64,000 nt of DNA, from positions 8,884,350-8,948,349 of the forward strand of contig CM040452.1 of assembly GCA_022749755.1 (NCBI GenBank). Direction: 5' to 3'. The stretch is from Azadirachta indica. Taxonomy: Eukaryota > Streptophyta > Magnoliopsida > Sapindales > Meliaceae. A program made the translations under genes and the position numbers. Of this stretch, positions 50,706 through 62,095 are shown one piece after another (position 1 is the first letter of the stretch; each line of letters opens with the position of its first letter). Under the pieces are notes generated by a model, which had not been told where the DNA came from, did no database searches, and worked only from the letters and a program-made list of their open reading frames with translations.

Positions 50706-53211
50706 TTAACTTAGGTGAATAGGAATCATATTTCTACATGTGGCACAGTTGTGACCAATGGTATGGCACCGAGAACACCTCCTCGTAATGACGTCTTCTC
50801 CTTGCGATGGGATCCGTTGTTTTCTCGGTTGATCGGCCGGAATGCGTTCTCTTAGAGGTTTGATGTTTCTTTCACGCAACTCTAATGAAATCACCCAATC
50901 ACTCTAGTCTCCAACCGGGTAGATTAGCTCGGCATATGCATGAATGAGTACATCTGTGTTGTAAAATGGTGAGTAAATTAAGTTAATTACAAGCTGAACA
51001 TGTTTGCACACAGTAAGAGTGTGAGCGCAAGGCAACTGTGAAATTTCAAAATGTTTGCAAGAACATTTCTTCTGCCATAGATTGACTACATCTAGCATTC
51101 TCCGATCATTCACTTAGAACTCAAATCACGTAACTGGGTTGATAGTCATTGTTCGCGACAACTCTGTTTACCCATTAAATCCACGCTGCACCCACACTGT
51201 CAAATACCCTTCTTGCACAGCAGCCAACTCTCGATGCTCGTAAAACTATCTTTGGATAACAAACCTAACAAAGTTGACCAGCAATATAATAGGGGAAGCC
51301 CATGCATGTCTTAGTAAGGAATTCATACTCTTGGCAATGTTAGTGGTTAACATGTTGTATCGTCGCGAGGGGAAGTGTGATTTACCCACTTGTGAACACT
51401 CACTTCATTTTCTAAATACGCTGCAGCAATAAGATGCATCGACCTCATACTGTCCAGAAATTTGTTAAACTCACTAATTCGATATGCTTCAGCTGCACGC
51501 CAGTATGCTACCATAAAAGTCTCTATCCTTTTTTGTCGCATCTTATATTTCGCCTTAAGATTCCTAGAAATATGACAAGCACAAAACCTGTGTACTACAT
51601 TAGGAAAAACCAAGTCCTCCATCGAACCAATTACATCTCATAACTTTGAAAAAAACCATTCTTACGATGCATCATTCTCTGAATTGATAACTTCTAAAGC
51701 AATAAGATATATTTCGTTATTTCCATCAATGACAACTGCAACAAATAATAACCTATGATATTTTCCCTTTAGAAATGTAACGTTCATAGTAACAACAGGG
51801 TGGATAGTGTTGCAGAACTCTAGAATACATAGATTTAGTGCCATGAAGAAGTATAAGAAGTGGTCCTCAAAGTCAATTTCAATCGCAAGGACTACACCCC
51901 AATTTTTTTCTTCAAGGATGTGGCAATACAATGGTAGCCCTTTATATGAGTCACTTGGATCTCCGCATAATAGCTTCAATGCTTCTTTCTTACTCCGCCA
52001 AGTCTTGGAGTAAGGAAGGCGAGCCTCGTAGTTATTTTGAGTATCATCATGAATATTCTTTGGAGTGTAAATTCTACTGGCATCTTTAAACTTATTCTTG
52101 ATAATCTGGCCGATGAGCTAAGTTGTTGCTTGTCGGTGTCCATCCTGTAACTCGTCATTGTGATATGTGTGACTTGTGTCAATGCGTGTAACTCAAAAGT
52201 AGGCGTCGTTGTCATTTTTGATTGCCCGAATTCGCCATTTACAACCCTCCACAATGCACTTCGCTTCAAATCTTTGGGTGGTTGACTTGGAAACTTTGAA
52301 CTAAAAGTGGTTATTCAATGCCATTAACCCTAGTTTATCTCATAACTCTTGTTTCGTTCTGAAAATGAGGCCCACGTACACTACGAGCGTTGCACGGTTT
52401 CTAGATGAAGCATCGCTAATGAGTGATGTGGGCGATGGGACTGGAGATAAAAAACAAATGTATCGGTTCGACGATGATGGAACCCTTATTGGGCTACTTT
52501 CACCCACTAAATTTGGACGAACGGCTTCTCTTGTCTCAATTTCTTCATCATCAGCAACATTTCTAAATTCCATATCAATAGCAAAATTTGTGCCAACAAA
52601 GTCCAATTGACATGTATAATACTCAGGGGTTGTATAACATTCTAGCAGGGCGGAGAAATACCTCAATCTAAGGAGGTTGTGTTGGCATCATTGACATATT
52701 GCCCATGCTGACCAATTGGCAAATCTATGTGTTCAGCCAATAGTGGTTGCTCTTCATTTTGCATTAATGGGCACACATGGTCTATTGCACCAGGACACTG
52801 GAATTGCCTACTATGCTGAAATTGTGTTGGGATTAGAGAAACTAAAGTACTCGGATAATTACTTCCCCTTGATAACCTGAATGGAGAAACTGTTTTCCCG
52901 GGTTCAGTGAAATGATTGTCATTTTGTGGTCTTACTTGTTCGATTTCTCTTACTCGTTCCATATCCAAATATAGTGCACAATATGCCCTTATGCTCGATA
53001 AGTAGTCTAAATTGTTAAAGTTCATAAATACTTTGAACATGAATTCATTTTTAATATTTGCAAGAATGGGAGGCACTCCCCACCTTTGTACAGTGTTAGC
53101 AAAAATCACCTTTACCTTAATTTTCCACTCAACAAGATTAATCTCGTGTGCTCTGTACACAATTTGCATAAAATTTTTGAACAAAATATCTTGATCCACA
53201 CACAATGGCAT
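50706..53211 (-). pseudogene. MULE transposase pseudogene
   Basis: On minus, an intact 182-codon N-terminal block (53211-52663, MPLCVDQDILFKNFM) leads to the MuDR DNA-binding region (about 52270-52200, EAKCIVEGCKWRIRA). The DDE core follows at 51979-51662: the usual D-x-T reads MNVTFLKGKY (Asn codon at 51782-51784), so the first catalytic Asp is gone. The stretch that normally carries the second Asp (ISDRH-like) appears deleted between WFFSKL and VFPNVVHRFCACH. A SWIM finger (CSCKHFEISQLPCAH, about 51070-51025) and a C-terminal zinc knuckle (CSRCHTIGHNCATC, about 50786-50740) remain. Stops interrupt the frame. The gene is inactive. Confidence 0.88.
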
Positions 53212-53370
53212 GCTTTCTCCACCAATATATATCTCGCCACCTTACCGTGTCCGTCCCCATGATCCGCTGAATCGAGTGTTAATCATTAACTTTGCAGCCA
53301 TACCTCACCTATATGAAAACATATTAGTTATCAGTAAAAAAAAATAACATAAATTCTGTAAAAACTAGGT

Positions 53371-53487
53371 TCTGTCTTACTCGAGACTGCACTCTCGAGT
53401 AAACTTAGTAGGAGCTTGCTTGAGAGTTTAAGTCTCGAGCAAGCTAAGAACAAGCTTGCTCAAGACTTGACTCTCAAGTAAGACAGA
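53371..53487. repeat. hairpin cluster 3: three hairpins inside one larger inverted repeat
   Basis: Three imperfect palindromes of the same type lie in a row at 53377-53402, 53414-53444 and 53455-53482, each built on CTCGAGA/TCTCGAG variants. The outermost TCTGTCTTAC (53371-53380) and GTAAGACAGA (53478-53487) are exact complements, so the whole 117 bp can fold as one cruciform. It lies about 160 bp upstream of the transposase start. Confidence 0.85.
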
Positions 53488-54067
53488 AACTGGTGTGCTC
53501 CAATTTCCAGTTCCTAAATCCAGTCGTCTTCAACTTATGGATTTCTCCATTTTCTTATACAACTATTAATATCATAGTAATTCTCCCAACTCTAACTATC
53601 ACATTGTGTAATTTTAAGTAAAATAACATAAAATAATATACCTTCGACTAATTAAATTAAAAATACAAAGAATCGAATCTCACCTTTATAATCAATCTTG
53701 AATTGGTTACAATTATTACTTGCTACAATGTAGAAAAACGACTAGTTAATATATGATTTGAATTAGGTGTTAAGAAATTATATTTTGTTTTGTTTATTTT
53801 GAGAGAGAATTTGGACGAACTGAAAGAAGAGGGAAAAACAGAAAACAAAGAAAAACAGAAAACAGAAAACTTAAAGGGAAGAGATAGGGGCATTTCTATT
53901 CAATAATTATAAGAGTAATCAATTTTGAATAAAAAATTATTAGCTGGTCAAAATTGATTATCACCCGTCAAATAGAGTCATTTTTTGTTAAAACCCTTTA
54001 GTATTATACATGTAATGATTACGGTCAGGATCATCACTTTTAAATCTATTATTCCTATAACTATAAT

Positions 54068-54999
54068 AGGGTTTTAACACATACCTCCTCCGAAATTTGT
54101 AATTTTAACACTTAAATAGAAAATTTAAGGAAAAACACACTTACCTCTCCTAAACCGTCAATTGACCATCAATTTTCACTTAAATAACTATAATACCCTT
54201 AATTGCTTCAAAATAAAATTTAAGAAACTCAGTTTTAATTTATTTGATTTCCAAAAAATTAAAATAATTAAAATTTTGATTAATAACAATTATAATTTAT
54301 ATTTATTTAATATTATTTAAATTAAAAATTTATTTAATGATACTTAAAATTAGAAACTTAATTAATAATATTTAAAATTAGCAATTTACCCATGTTGATA
54401 TTTTTTCCAATTTTCCTTTATTGCATAATTTCATCAAATTTTTTGTGTAAACCGGAAAGTTTACATTTACTTTACAAGTCATAAGATTGATATTGAAATG
54501 TAAATTTAATATGAATATGTATGATACATATCTTATATTGAAGTGCTTTTGTAAGAAGAGTGAGTTGATAAGCCTGTGGAGTTGTTTAGTGAAACAAAAA
54601 AAAAATATGCTTATTGATAGAAAATTTGCAAAAGAATGGAGTAAGAAAGTCGACAGCTTTGTATATTAGAATTTGAGATTTCAATAAGTATGATATATGA
54701 ATAAAAAATTAAATTCCTAATTTGAATAAATATTAAATAAATATAAAGTTAAATTATCAAGTTAAATTATCATTAATTAAATTTCTAATTTTTAACTAAA
54801 TATAAATTAAAATTATTTTTAATTACATACAAACTGAATTTCTCATACTTTACTTTGAAGCAATTAAAAGTATTATACTCATATAAATAAAATTAGATGG
54901 CCAACTAACGGTTCAGGAGAGATAAATGTGTTTTTTCTTAAACTTTTCATGTAAATATTAAAATTTCAAATTTTAGGAAAAGTATGTGTTAAAACCCCT
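54068..54999. mobile_element. non-autonomous MULE, 0.93 kb, perfect 9-bp TSD
   Basis: The left end AGGGTTTTAACACATAC pairs with the right end read on minus, AGGGGTTTTAACACATAC. Terminal repeats are about 110 bp, ending near AACCGT at both ends. The duplicated target AACTATAAT occurs exactly at 54059-54067 and 55000-55008. The interior is AT-rich with no transposase similarity; the 60-codon ORF at 54487 is not recognisable. The GGGTTTTAA terminus is shared with the 8.1-kb element 71 bp to the left, so a related transposase may have moved both. Confidence 0.9.
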
Positions 55000-55008
55000 A
55001 ACTATAAT

Positions 55009-58000
55009 TACAAAAACTATAAAATGAATTTACTAATTCACTCAAAAAAGAAGGATCATTGTCAATATCAAAAATTTTATTTTCAATATCAAAGTTATGA
55101 ATTCCTAATACTATCTTTAATAACAAAAAAAAAAAGTGTCATCAGCAATGGAGTTCCGAATATCTTTAAGAGAAACTAAATGATCAATATTACTGAAACT
55201 CAAACTCATTATCATTGTAATTAAAAATATTTTTATTCTTATCATTTAGAACTAGATCCTTGCTTACACAAATATTTTTCATAGGACCCAAATTATCTAT
55301 GAGGCCATCCCCAAAATTTGATCGCGTCAACAAAAAGAAATATAATAATATTTTTAAATATATATAAATTTATATTTATAATATATAAAAATAAATATGA
55401 ACTATACACACACTCAAATTGATTCTTTATTTTTATAATTTACAATAAGATTATCTTTTTTTAGGTTAAAATACAAAAAAATATAAAGTCTTATAAATTT
55501 TAATCTTCATATTATTGTAGACTTTCAGTAATTATTTTCAGTTTTTTATTCTTGATTTATTTTAAAAGAATTAATTTTTTATTAAAAAATCTAATTAAAT
55601 TATGATTATTTGAATATTTATTTTCTACTATTGTATTTTGAATGAGTATATTTTTTTAAAGTTTAAACAAATCGTACCCTATTTTTTAAATAAATAATTA
55701 CATTTTCACACTTAAATTTTGATAAAACAACAAATAAAGATGTGATTTCACTGATTTTAATAAATTGGTCCCTATTGTTATAACAGTGAAAATAATCAAT
55801 TACAATTACTTATTTATCATTAATGATGAAATTAGGAAAGAATTTTTCAAAAGTTTCTTCTTCCATATGAACTGCTTCCAAGCGTACATAATCTTTCTCA
55901 TAAAAAAAATAAAATAACACAATAACATAAAATGCATCGGCATAATAGCAATAGATTTGAAACTAAAAATTAGAGCACACAACAGAAGCTTCAAATAATT
56001 GTGTGCAACATAAAAAGGAAAACAAATATTGATAAATATTCTTACGAGACATAATATAATTTCATACTATAAGCCTTAGATATTGTGAGGTTATTGTTGC
56101 ACTTAGCTAATCATTTAACCAATAAATAAAGGCAATTAAGTGAAACAAATATTAAGAAGGATGAGACTATTGGCTAGAATATAACATAAGTATATATTAA
56201 CCTTATTTGTGTGATTAGAGATCTTATAACGTAAATTTGTAAGAGTAACAAAAAAATCCTTTTCCAAACTAAATAGTACTAATTAAAGTGAAAGAGGGTA
56301 TGCTTTATGGTCTTAAGTAACTAAATAGCTTAATTGACAAGCTAATAAGAAGAATTTTCATGTGCACAAGACAGTCAATCCAAGCCCATTTTAAGTCCAT
56401 TTTGGGTTTTGTCTTTTGGGCCTTTTAACAAAGTTTAATGTTAGGTATTACTTTCTAAGACTTCTCGAGTTTTGGACCTTTAACAAAGTTTTGAGTTTCT
56501 TTAAAATTTTCATTGTTAACATACAAATTTTGGTAGTTAATAATACATAATTACTATCTTATATTCAATTGTGTTAACAATTATCTAATTCGTACATTAA
56601 TCATATATATTGATATTAAATTTTATTACTTAATATCAACTAATAAATTTATTAAACTCTTATATGTATTGATTCTTATGACTTGATATTGAGCCAACAT
56701 AATGTCTAGATATAAGGTTCAATAATCTGTCTTAGCTACATTTAAATGTAATTTTACAGTATTATAGTATTAAATCAGATATAAGTTGCTTTAAAATATA
56801 AATAAATAAATAAATAAAATAGGATTACTCATGCAGCTCAGAATCCGATGAGGCAAATACTGAGACAGTTTATTGTACAAGACACCTCCACCAAAGCAAA
56901 TATATTATATTATATTATATTATATTATATTATATTAAAATATTAATAATTAATTATAAAATATTATTATAATTCCTACAATAAATTAATGTAATACGAC
57001 ACCGTAACCATTACCAATGCAACTTGTCGATCGCCAATTTCTCAACCCACCAAATTTGCATATACAAATAGAATTATTAGGGAAGTTGCAGCCTTCACAA
57101 TATTGCCTTTCATAATATGTTATATTTTTGTTCATAAAAAAGTTCAAATTCAAAGACTTTAAATATTATTGCCCTTTTAAGAACATCAATTTTATAAAAA
57201 AAATAATTGTTGGTTCTTAAACTATTATTTAATATATATATATATTAGTTTCAATAATTTAAAATATTACCTATTTAATTAATTTTAATATGTTAAATAG
57301 GTTTGTGCTTAAAATAAATATTGGTATTTTTTTGTAGATTGAAAAATTGAGAGTCCAATGACATCAATAATATTAAATGAATAATTTTTAAATAATTGTA
57401 ACTAAAATGTATATTTGGCAATACTTTAAAGATTAGGAGTCTTTTTTTTTAATTTCTATAACAATAAAAAAAATATACACATGTAGTTTGTAATTTTCAT
57501 TATTATTTACGAGCCATTTTTCAATACATTTGAATATTTATTCTTTTTTAAATTTTTATAAATTATACATTGCAAAGAAATATTTGAATATTATAATATA
57601 AGAGTTAGAAATTATAATAAAAAAGTTAGAAAAGGCGAAATGGTATGCGATACCTTTGAATATACGATAACCTTGATCATTGTTCTTATATTTTTCATTT
57701 TATTTTGGGGGTAATAACTGGTAACAAGTGATCTTCATTAGTCATCATATATAAATTATTTGTCAAAATCATTTTAAAAAATTCATTAATTTATATAATA
57801 ATAAATATTTTAAATTTCTTAAATAAGAGAGAGACTATTAGTTAGTAGGTTGGAATAAGAAGATTGCTAGATCCATTTCACATTTGTGGCAAGTATCACA
57901 CATTCAATGGAATTTGTCTTTTTTTTTAAATATTTATTTATTTAAAGAAATTTCCTTAAAAAAATGAAGAATGAATAATCAAAATATACATGATGAATTT

Positions 58001-58200
58001 ATGAAGGTGAAAATGGAAGCATTGAAAATATTATTTTTTGTGTTTATTTAAGTTCTTTTATTTTTAAATAAAATAATAATATTTAAAAATCTATTAAAAT
58101 TATTTGTATATAACTAAATTTAAACTATGTCGTCTATCTTTTTTTTTCCCGAAAATTTGAAGATATTTACCAATCTTTTATTTGATTAATCATCTAAACT
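55009..58200. other. AT-rich intergenic region
   Basis: No gene seen. Simple repeats include a TATAT array at about 56901-56937. Nothing else has clear boundaries. Confidence 0.5.
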
Positions 58201-58203
58201 TAG

Positions 58204-58432
58204 AGGTATATTGTTTGATTAAGAATTAAAAAAAATTGTATTCAATAGATTTTGGAATAAGATACCATAGAACAAATTTTGGAATAAGATACCATAGAAC
58301 AAATTTTGGAAGAGTGAAGCTAACTTTATAATTTAAAAAGGAAATATAAAAATACAATTTTTACTTTTTTCTTATTCCAATTATAATTATAAATAAATAA
58401 ATTGTTTCTTAATCCTTAAACAAGGCCTTTTC
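58204..58432. mobile_element. probable Harbinger-type MITE
   Basis: Left GGTATATTGTTTGATTAAGA and right (minus) GGCCTTGTTTAAGGATTAAG are related inverted ends bounding about 230 bp, the size and terminal style of PIF/Harbinger MITEs. The interior includes a 27-bp tandem repeat (TTTGGAATAAGATACC) starting at 58251 and 58278, with a partial third at 58305. Target duplication could not be fixed. Confidence 0.5.
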
Positions 58433-59414
58433 TTTTTTAATTACTTGACCCACCCCACAAAAGAGGCTTTGCATAAATTAAAAAATTAATAAAATAAAAT
58501 ATTATGAATTTATTTTCATTGGTTAAGCTAAAAATAAAATAAAATAATATTTTTATTATTTTTTTTTTAAAAAAAAATGCTTTATTCTTTTGTTGTTTGA
58601 CGGTGTTAACCAAACAAGCATGGAGGGAAAAGCAATGAGAGATTCCAAAGGTGATTCAATTATTTTGGATGTGGAATTGTAGGTCCAACCTCCACTATGT
58701 AGTAATTTTAAATATTATTAATAGGAATTTAATAAAATAAAATAAAAGGTCTTTCTTGTAATAATCAACAAACAGAACAAAGCTCTTGTGTGGAAAAGGT
58801 GTGGTCAAGTGGAGGCGGCTGGATTCTATCAATTAAGAAAATGACATTTTTATCCCCTTTCATGGTTAGTTAAATTGGACTTGGTATAATGTTTTAAATA
58901 CAGTTTGTATTTGGGTTTCTAATTTGAAGCTGTATCTTATTGTAATATAATAATTATTTTAAAACTATACCGTAGTATAAAAATATAGTAAATATTTTAA
59001 CGAATTACAGATTTATAATGTTTGTATAAAAAAATTTAATGGTAAAAGAACAAAATTATCTTTTTGATAAATAAAAAGGAATAATTTTATTAAATTACTT
59101 AATTTTAAGTAATATCTCATTATAATATAATAAATATTCGTATGTTATACTACAGTTTATTAAGAAAATAAATATCTTAACGAATTATAAATTCGTAACA
59201 TTTATTTAAACAAATCTAACGGTTAGAAGGTAAAATTTTTTTAATAAAATTTAAAAGAAATTTTTTTTTAATTTTTTCAAAAAGTTTAAAGATGTAAATT
59301 AAAAAATTTAGGGACACTAATATTATTAGCCCAATTTAACCTAAAGTTGAGTCTATTTTAACGTTTATACACCAATTTAATTAAGAAACACTCACATCTA
59401 CTTTCTCTTCTCCG
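58433..59414. other. AT-rich intergenic region
   Basis: No gene or clear repeat identified in this stretch. Confidence 0.5.
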
Positions 59415-59423
59415 TATATAAAG
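59415..59423 (+). promoter_or_regulatory. TATA-like box before a small tandem-duplicated ORF
   Basis: TATATAAAG lies 43 bp upstream of the ATG at 59466 and is followed by a C/T-rich leader, as in a plant core promoter. Confidence 0.4.
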
Positions 59424-59430
59424 AAAAAAA

Positions 59431-59611
59431 GCCCAACTCTCTTCTCATTCTTCATTTTCTTTCACATGGAATTCTCTCCCTCCTCTTTACCACGTAACTT
59501 CTCATGCCTCCTCCAAAAAAAAAGCCCAACTCTCTTCTCATTCTTCATTTTCTTTCACATGGCATTCTCTCCCTCCTCTTTACCACGTAACTTCTCATGC
59601 CTCCTCCAAAA
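59431..59611 (+). repeat. 93-bp tandem duplication, nearly identical copies
   Basis: GCCCAACTCTCTTCTCATTC occurs at 59431 and again at 59524. The copies (59431-59523 and 59524-59611) differ by one base (GGAATTC versus GGCATTC) before the A-rich junction. The near identity points to a recent event. The period equals 31 codons. Confidence 0.92.
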
Positions 59612-59729
59612 TCATCACAGAACTACTAACCAACTTCATCTCTTTTACTTTTGTAGTAAAATCTTCTTTATCACTCTGAAACCATTGGCAACTAGTGACA
59701 TTTGCAGCATGGCGGATAATTGCTACTAG
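59466..59729 (+). CDS. small hypothetical ORF with internal duplication
   Basis: An 87-codon ORF. Residues 2-17 (EFSPSSLPRNFSCLLQ) recur at 33-48 (AFSPSSLPRNFSCLLQ) because the 93-bp duplication keeps frame. The remainder is hydrophobic/aromatic (FYFCSKIFFITLKPL) with no recognised domain. A TATA-like box and pyrimidine-rich leader precede it. It may be a lineage-specific short gene, a transcribed non-coding locus or a chance ORF. No homology can be claimed. Confidence 0.25.
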   Translation: MEFSPSSLPRNFSCLLQKKSPTLFSFFIFFHMAFSPSSLPRNFSCLLQNHHRTTNQLHLFYFCSKIFFITLKPLATSDICSMADNCY

Positions 59730-61199
59730 TGGTGGGATTGTTAGAATTATAAAAGAGCTAAAAATTGACATTTTGAATCCAATTACAAAATTAGGTTAGA
59801 CTTTTTTAATATATTTTAAAATTTTAATCTTTTAGGATAATTTTATGTAATTGCTCAACTTTTAACGATATCTTATTGTGATATAATAAGTATCAAGAAG
59901 TTATATTATAAATTATAAAAATGACAAATATTATAATTAACTACATGACAAAATATATTAAGGATATTTTTGTAATTTTGTACTATATGACAAGATTAAG
60001 GACATAATAGTTATTTATCTTTCTCAATTAAGTTTTAATAGGCGAATATTACAAATCTGTAATTTGTTGAAATATTTGCCATATTTTGAAACTTTAGTAT
60101 AGTACTAGAATATTTGTTGTATCACAATAAGATACATTTTATAGTTGAGTAGCCAATCGAAATTATCTCTATTTGTCTATACATATGCTTGGGTAAATTT
60201 TTTACATAAATATACTTTTGATGTGAGAAGTGTCTTAAATACTCCTTTTTAAAAAAGAAAAAGAAAACACCTTTTAATCGTGTTCTTTATTTTATTCTAA
60301 TAGAATGTGTATTTTAGACTGTCATTATGTGACCTATGCATTACGTAATCTTATACGTTATAGATATATTTGGTAGACGGGTCTAGATTATAATATTTTA
60401 CTATTTAGGACATTTTTTTTTGTTCAGTATTTGCTGTATAGATAGGTTTGTGTAAAAATTAAAAATAATACAGTTCAGATCCTTCAAATTTGACTTACCT
60501 TTCCTTTTGAGTTTAGCCTGTATTATACTATTTTTATTTATTTCTTTAAAAATAATTTTTTTAAAAATAAAATGATAATTTTTTAAATTATTTAATTATT
60601 AATTAAAAATAATAATTTTTAATTAAATAATAAAATTAAATTTTATATAATTAATATATTATAATACAATTATACACCAAATGTAATATGTATTAAATTT
60701 TATTTAATACAATTCCTTACAATTCAATCTAATCCACTCCATTACAATATAATATAGTTTAATGTGTTCTACCAAAGGCACACTATATAACTTGTGCATT
60801 ATATATCATTATACATTATAAAATCATGTATATTACATGACCCTATAAATTACAAAATCGAGTTGTACTGATTTTTTTTTAATAGTACAATTATAATATA
60901 CAAATATTACATTGGACATCTATCAAGAATTTAAAGTTTTGATTTAGTCAAGTCCGGTGCCATCTATATATCTATATCTAATTGTGGTAATATTTGTCCT
61001 CAGCAAGGACAGAAATTCACTTGGAAAAATGCTTGTTTTTTTCATGATTTTTGAGCCAATATTTCATTACCCCATATATTTTCTCTAATACTCTATCACC
61101 TACCCTATTCTTAAATTTTGTCTTTCAATAATTTAAATATAAACAGTTAAACTAGAACCAATTGAGTCGAGTTTTTTTAATTGCAAAAATAAATCAAAT
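59730..61199. other. AT-rich intergenic region
   Basis: No gene or element with supportable boundaries. Segments near 59870 and 60050 share words about ATATCTTATTGTGATATAATA with 58940 and 59110, suggesting diverged copies of one old repeat. Confidence 0.4.
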
Positions 61200-61260
61200 T
61201 GTGAGGATTCAAATCTTAAAACAAGGTAAAACACACCAATACCTTACCACTACACCAATT
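61200..61260 (-). repeat. tRNA-like (SINE-type) fragment
   Basis: Read on minus, TGGTGTAGTGG (61257-61247) fits the pol III A-box TRGYNNANNNG, and GATTTGAATCC (61214-61204) is close to the B-box GGTTCGANTCC, 43 nt apart. It does not fold as a functional tRNA. Probably a SINE head or similar tRNA-derived repeat. Confidence 0.4.
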
Positions 61261-61774
61261 GACTGGTAGTAATTTTTTCTAATCTTTGATAAATATTTAT
61301 TTTCAAAACACATAATAAATCCTCTTTAAAATAAAAATTATTTTTATTAATGCGATAAAAATATTTTTATAGTTATAAAATTATTCTGAAACATTGCTAA
61401 TGATAATAATTTAACAATTATTTATAATAATTTTAAGAATTTTATAAATTTCTAAATATTATTAAGAAAAATAAATGTAATTATGGTAAAATTAAATTTT
61501 TTTTAAAAATCATTATTATTTTTAAATTTAATTTTAAAAATATATACTTTAATTATATTAAATAATTTTAAATTCTAAATATTTTAAAATTTTAATGTTT
61601 ATAAAATTATTTTTAAAGTTATAAATTTTTATATTAATAAAAAATTATTATTGATATAATTTATTATTAATAAAATTTATCTATTAATAAAATTTTTATA
61701 TTAATAAAATTTAAATTTTAAATATATGTTTAAAAGGATTATTTATTAAAAATTGAACAATTTATCATAAATAT

Positions 61775-61840
61775 ACATTTGGTGCAGCGGTAAAGGCTTC
61801 AACTTGTTTTGATTCATCTTTGAATCCATTGAATACCAAT
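61775..61840 (+). repeat. tRNA-like (SINE-type) fragment
   Basis: TGGTGCAGCGG (61780-61790) fits the A-box, and TCTTTGAATCC (61817-61827) is a degenerate B-box, 37 nt apart. The opposite-strand copy 0.5 kb upstream is related (both have TTGGTGYAGYGGTAA). A 132-bp tandem duplication begins just after it. Confidence 0.4.
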
Positions 61841-62095
61841 TTATTTTATAATTTTAAAAAAATTAGTTTAACTCATTAGTTCGATTCAAGGGTTCATGTT
61901 TCAATTATAAAATGACAAAATTAAAAATATTTAAATTATTAAATGATAACTTTAAATCTATATAATATTAATTTATTTAACAATTTTAAAAAAATCGGTT
62001 TAATTTATTAGTTTGGTTTAAGTAATTTATATTTTAATTATAAAATAGTGAAATAAAAAAATATTTAAATTATTAAAAGATAAAATCGAAACAAA
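61835..62095. repeat. 132-bp diverged tandem duplication
   Basis: The block ATTTTAAAAAAAT occurs at 61851 and 61983. Flanking words (CATTAGTT/TATTAGTTT, AATTATAAAAT, ATATTTAAATTATTAAA) follow at the same offset. Non-coding and diverged. Confidence 0.65.

Larger units (their letters stand above)
45930..53996 (-). mobile_element. 8.1-kb MULE with transposase and DUF1985/Ulp1-type protease gene
   Basis: The left end GGGTTTTAATAAAAAAT (45930) pairs with the right end read on minus from 53996, GGGTTTTAACAAAAAAT. Terminal repeats are about 115 bp, ending near a shared TGCCCCTAT. Flanking 9-mers TTTAATATT (45921-45929) and TTTAGTATT (53997-54005) form a target-site duplication with one mismatch. 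The interior has two convergent gene relics: a protease-type gene on + (about 47060-50022) and a transposase on - (53211-50706). This matches the MULE class that carries an Ulp1-like gene (Kaonashi type in melon, other names elsewhere). Three clusters of palindromic hairpins mark the gene borders. Confidence 0.92.
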
